Below are positions 6,579 to 8,470 of a DNA stretch of 8,470 bases, piece after piece (the stretch's first letter is position 1; every line of letters begins with the position of its first letter). A program made the translations under genes and the position numbers. Location of the stretch: the NCBI GenBank assembly GCA_007116095.1, contig SKJD01000481.1, positions 1 through 8,470 on the forward strand, written 5' to 3'. The DNA comes from Candidatus Hydrogenedentota bacterium (GTDB lineage: Bacteria > Hydrogenedentota > Hydrogenedentia > Hydrogenedentales > SCBR16-9). The notes beneath the pieces were generated by a model. That model was not told the origin of the DNA. It ran no database searches and worked only from the letters and a program-made list of their open reading frames with translations.

Positions 6579-7445
6579 ATGTCCATAGCCCGCAGCACCC
6601 GTCGCAATCATCCCGTCCCCCACCCTTTTCTGAAATGGGCCGGGGGCAAAGGCCAACTCTTGCCGGAATTACAACAGCGGGTTGCGTTGGCGGAGCCGTT
6701 CCAACGCTATCACGAGCCCTTTGTCGGTGCGGGGGCGCTTTTTTTTGACCTCTACCGCAGCGAGCGCCTGAAGCCGGACCAGGGTCAGCAGGCCTTTCTC
6801 TCGGACAGCAATATCCGGCTGATGGAGACTTACCTGGGGCTACGGGACCATACCGAGCGGGTCATGCGTCTGCTCGCCATGCACCAGGCGCGGCACGACA
6901 AGGAATACTACTACGCCGTACGTGCGGAACTGCCCGAAGGTTTGGCGGCCCGGGCAGCGCGCATCATTTACCTCAACCGCACGTGTTTCAACGGCCTTTT
7001 CCGCGAGAACCGACGGGGAGAATTCAACGTACCCATGGGGGCATACATTAACCCGCGCATCTGCGATGAGACGAACCATCAAGCCGTTGCGCAGGCCTTA
7101 CAGGGGGTCTGGCTTGACGTCGCGCCATTTGAGACGGTGCTTGAACGCGCCAAAGCCGGGGATTTGGTCTATTTTGACCCGCCCTATCACCCGCTCTCCC
7201 GAAGCGCCTCCTTCACCAAGTACAATAAGGACGATTTCAATGAGGATGACCAACGTCGGCTTGCCGAAGTATTCGCCACACTGACCGACAACGGGGTCAA
7301 GGTGCTCCTCTCCAACTCCATGACCCCGCTGATTCAGGAGTTGTACGGCGCCTATACCTTTGAAACCGTGCAGGCGACTCGCAACGTTAATTCCCGGGCG
7401 GATCGCCGCGGGAAAATCGACGAGGCGCTGGTGCGTAATTTTTAG
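6579..7445 (+). CDS. dam: Dam-family adenine-N6 DNA methyltransferase, predicted GATC-specific
   Basis: Transfers a methyl group from S-adenosylmethionine to adenine in DNA. The 288-residue product has the D12-class motif order: FLKWAGGKG (17-25) and FVGAGALF (48-55) form the cofactor site, and DPPY (200-203) is the catalytic motif. The target-reading segment NGLFRENRRGEFNVP (138-152) keeps N138, L140, R142 and P152, which correspond to N120, L122, R124 and P134 of E. coli Dam, so GATC recognition is predicted. The C-terminus (NSRADRRGKIDEAL) is closer to the DpnM/phage type than to E. coli Dam. The start is uncertain: ATG 6579 has AAGGA 13 bases upstream, while ATG 6555 has none and would add 8 residues. 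No restriction endonuclease gene is adjacent, so it looks like a solitary methylase for mismatch repair, replication or gene control. Its stop overlaps the stop of the convergent DUF429 gene. Confidence 0.93.
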   Translation: MSIARSTRRNHPVPHPFLKWAGGKGQLLPELQQRVALAEPFQRYHEPFVGAGALFFDLYRSERLKPDQGQQAFLSDSNIRLMETYLGLRDHTERVMRLLAMHQARHDKEYYYAVRAELPEGLAARAARIIYLNRTCFNGLFRENRRGEFNVPMGAYINPRICDETNHQAVAQALQGVWLDVAPFETVLERAKAGDLVYFDPPYHPLSRSASFTKYNKDDFNEDDQRRLAEVFATLTDNGVKVLLSNSMTPLIQELYGAYTFETVQATRNVNSRADRRGKIDEALVRNF

Positions 7446-8275
7446 CCCGGATTCCGCAACGTCGCCGGATCAACCAGCCAACCTTCCAGGGGATCGGCAT
7501 CGGAGGGTATGCCATAGCTTCCGTCTGAACGGCTTGCCGCCCAAGCCGTCGGCAAAAGACAGAGCACCGCATCGAGGATGTCGCCACTGTAATCCGCCAG
7601 CATGGCCGCGCCAAGGGCCGGTGAAAAGCGACACTGAACACCATATCGGGCGATTGGCGGCGTCTGTTGCAAGGCTTGCATCAAAGCGGCCCGGTGCTCA
7701 TGGCGCTGTAGCGCCTGGGCCGTGGAACCGCCTTTGTAGGGCGCTTTCCCGATGAGATGGCGCGCCACGGCCCCGGGATAGACTTCGATCACCACCCGAT
7801 CTTCGGGCCGGGGCCGACACGGGACAATGTGGAGGGACGCCTCCAGCAGGCAGGGCGCGGCGGCATGAAACATTTTCCCGACCGGCACGCCGTGCAGCAT
7901 GAGGGGACTGCAAGCGCCAACACGCTGATCCGGGATACGCAGGGGATGTTTTTTGCCGGGCGGACGATGCGAACGAAAAGCTGCGATTGTAGCTTCGAAT
8001 TCCGTTTTCGGAAGCCCAGCCACATGCTGGACGCAGTCATTCCACTCCTGCGGCCAACCGACCGCATCAATGAAGTTACGAGGCAGCCCGAAGGGGAAAT
8101 CACAGCCCATGACCCAGGGCCCCGGTCGCTTCAGGGAGTCCGCCCAGTCCGCCAGGGTGACGTAACGTTCGACAGCCTCGATGTGGAGGGCACGGCCCTG
8201 CAAGCGTCCGCAGGCCGTCACAATCGGCTTGCGGGGGCGCGGTGCACTGGTGAAATCGACGCCATAGAGTCGCAT
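7442..8275 (-). CDS. DUF429 family protein, predicted RNase H-fold nuclease
   Basis: Member of the DUF429 group, predicted from fold to be RNase H-like; no biochemical role is firmly known. The 277-residue product begins with the hallmark GVDFTSAP (5-12), where D7 would be the first catalytic carboxylate. It continues with GCDFPFGLP (57-65, D59), VIEVYPGAVAR (162-172, E164) and GDILDAVLCLLPTAWAA (231-247, D232 and D235), so the acidic constellation of an active nuclease is intact. No signal peptide or membrane segment is seen. The ATG at 8275 gives the canonical N-terminus; GAGGAG lies only 2 bases upstream, tighter than usual. Upstream, a second minus-strand gene ends 11 bp away, so they are probably co-transcribed. 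At the 3' end its TAA and the TAG of dam share bases 7443-7444. Confidence 0.85.
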   Translation of the reverse strand: MRLYGVDFTSAPRPRKPIVTACGRLQGRALHIEAVERYVTLADWADSLKRPGPWVMGCDFPFGLPRNFIDAVGWPQEWNDCVQHVAGLPKTEFEATIAAFRSHRPPGKKHPLRIPDQRVGACSPLMLHGVPVGKMFHAAAPCLLEASLHIVPCRPRPEDRVVIEVYPGAVARHLIGKAPYKGGSTAQALQRHEHRAALMQALQQTPPIARYGVQCRFSPALGAAMLADYSGDILDAVLCLLPTAWAASRSDGSYGIPSDADPLEGWLVDPATLRNPG

Positions 8276-8286
8276 GGCTCCTCGAC

Positions 8287-8470
8287 TTATTCGCTAGCTT
8301 CCGGCTGTGTTTCCGGAGCCTGCCCCGGCAGCAGCCAGGGGAAGGGGGCAAAGAGCGCATCACGGACCTCTAAAGATAACTGCCGACCCACCAGCACTCC
8401 CTTCACGAAGGGATCATCCTTCGGCAACAGGGCGTAAATGTAGTTATCTTCCGGGGCGGCTTCCGCTTGA
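8287..8470 (-). CDS. Unrecognised protein, C-terminal part only
   Basis: An open frame enters from the right edge and ends at TAA (8289-8287), giving the last 60 residues of a protein whose start is outside the window. The visible part begins QAEAAPEDNYIYALLPKD and contains GVLVGRQLSLEVRDALF, then a proline-rich FPWLLPGQ and a polar acidic tail. I do not recognise the family. The frame is supported by sensible composition, by GC-rich third positions like its neighbours, and by ending 11 bp before the DUF429 start, with the DUF429 ribosome site in the gap. Partial at the 5' end because of the window boundary. Confidence 0.6.
   Translation of the reverse strand, partial: QAEAAPEDNYIYALLPKDDPFVKGVLVGRQLSLEVRDALFAPFPWLLPGQAPETQPEASE

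Noticed and set aside
6579..8275. dam plus DUF429 as a restriction-modification or defence cassette
   Set aside because: The genes are convergent, not co-transcribed; the methylase matches Dam; no recognisable restriction enzyme or specificity gene is present.
7757..8437. 226-codon plus-strand frame opposite the DUF429 gene and its upstream neighbour
   Set aside because: It spans two genes on the other strand and lacks domain features; the minus-strand frames have DUF429 hallmarks and a ribosome site.

Overview
The window looks like an ordinary chromosomal stretch of a proteobacterium. Gammaproteobacteria is my best guess, from the Dam-type GATC methylase outside any restriction cassette, the FumC and Tpx sequences, clear Shine-Dalgarno sites and sigma70-like promoters in moderately GC-rich DNA. 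The assignment is inferred; there is no rRNA or marker gene. I see no tRNA, rRNA, CRISPR array, insertion sequence, phage gene or integrase.

Layout. (1) 82-2916, plus strand: a two-gene unit with a cytosolic GH63/trehalase-like glycosidase, then 6 bp, then an exported formylglycine sulfatase. (2) 2957-3718, minus strand and convergent with the sulfatase: an unrecognised protein of about 250 residues whose body is a diverged tandem duplication of one small beta-rich domain. (3) 3719-4034: a non-coding interval with a striking 15-bp-stem inverted repeat, two AGGAGG boxes and the fumC terminator. (4) 4035-5426, minus: class II fumarase FumC, with a good promoter about 80 bp upstream whose -10 box is bracketed by a 10-bp direct repeat. 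(5) 5427-5802: that promoter region plus a stem-loop beyond the end of tpx. (6) 5803-6318, minus: thiol peroxidase Tpx. (7) 6579-7445, plus: Dam adenine methyltransferase with the GATC-reading residues conserved. (8) 7442-8275 and 8287-8470, minus: a DUF429 RNase H-fold protein and the 3' end of an unrecognised gene just upstream of it. dam and the DUF429 gene converge so tightly that their stop codons overlap.

How they may work together. The glycosidase and sulfatase form one likely operon and may handle a sulfated or compatible-solute-type glycoside, although their predicted compartments differ. FumC (iron-free, oxidant-stable fumarase) and Tpx are both compatible with an oxidative-stress setting, but each appears to be its own transcription unit. 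Dam and the DUF429 protein are a suggestive methylase/nuclease-fold pair, but they are convergent rather than co-transcribed, so a restriction-modification role is not supported. I did not find a convincing new defence or mobile system. The most noteworthy unexplained items are the direct repeats at the fumC promoter, the inverted repeat at 3824-3864 and the duplicated-domain protein.
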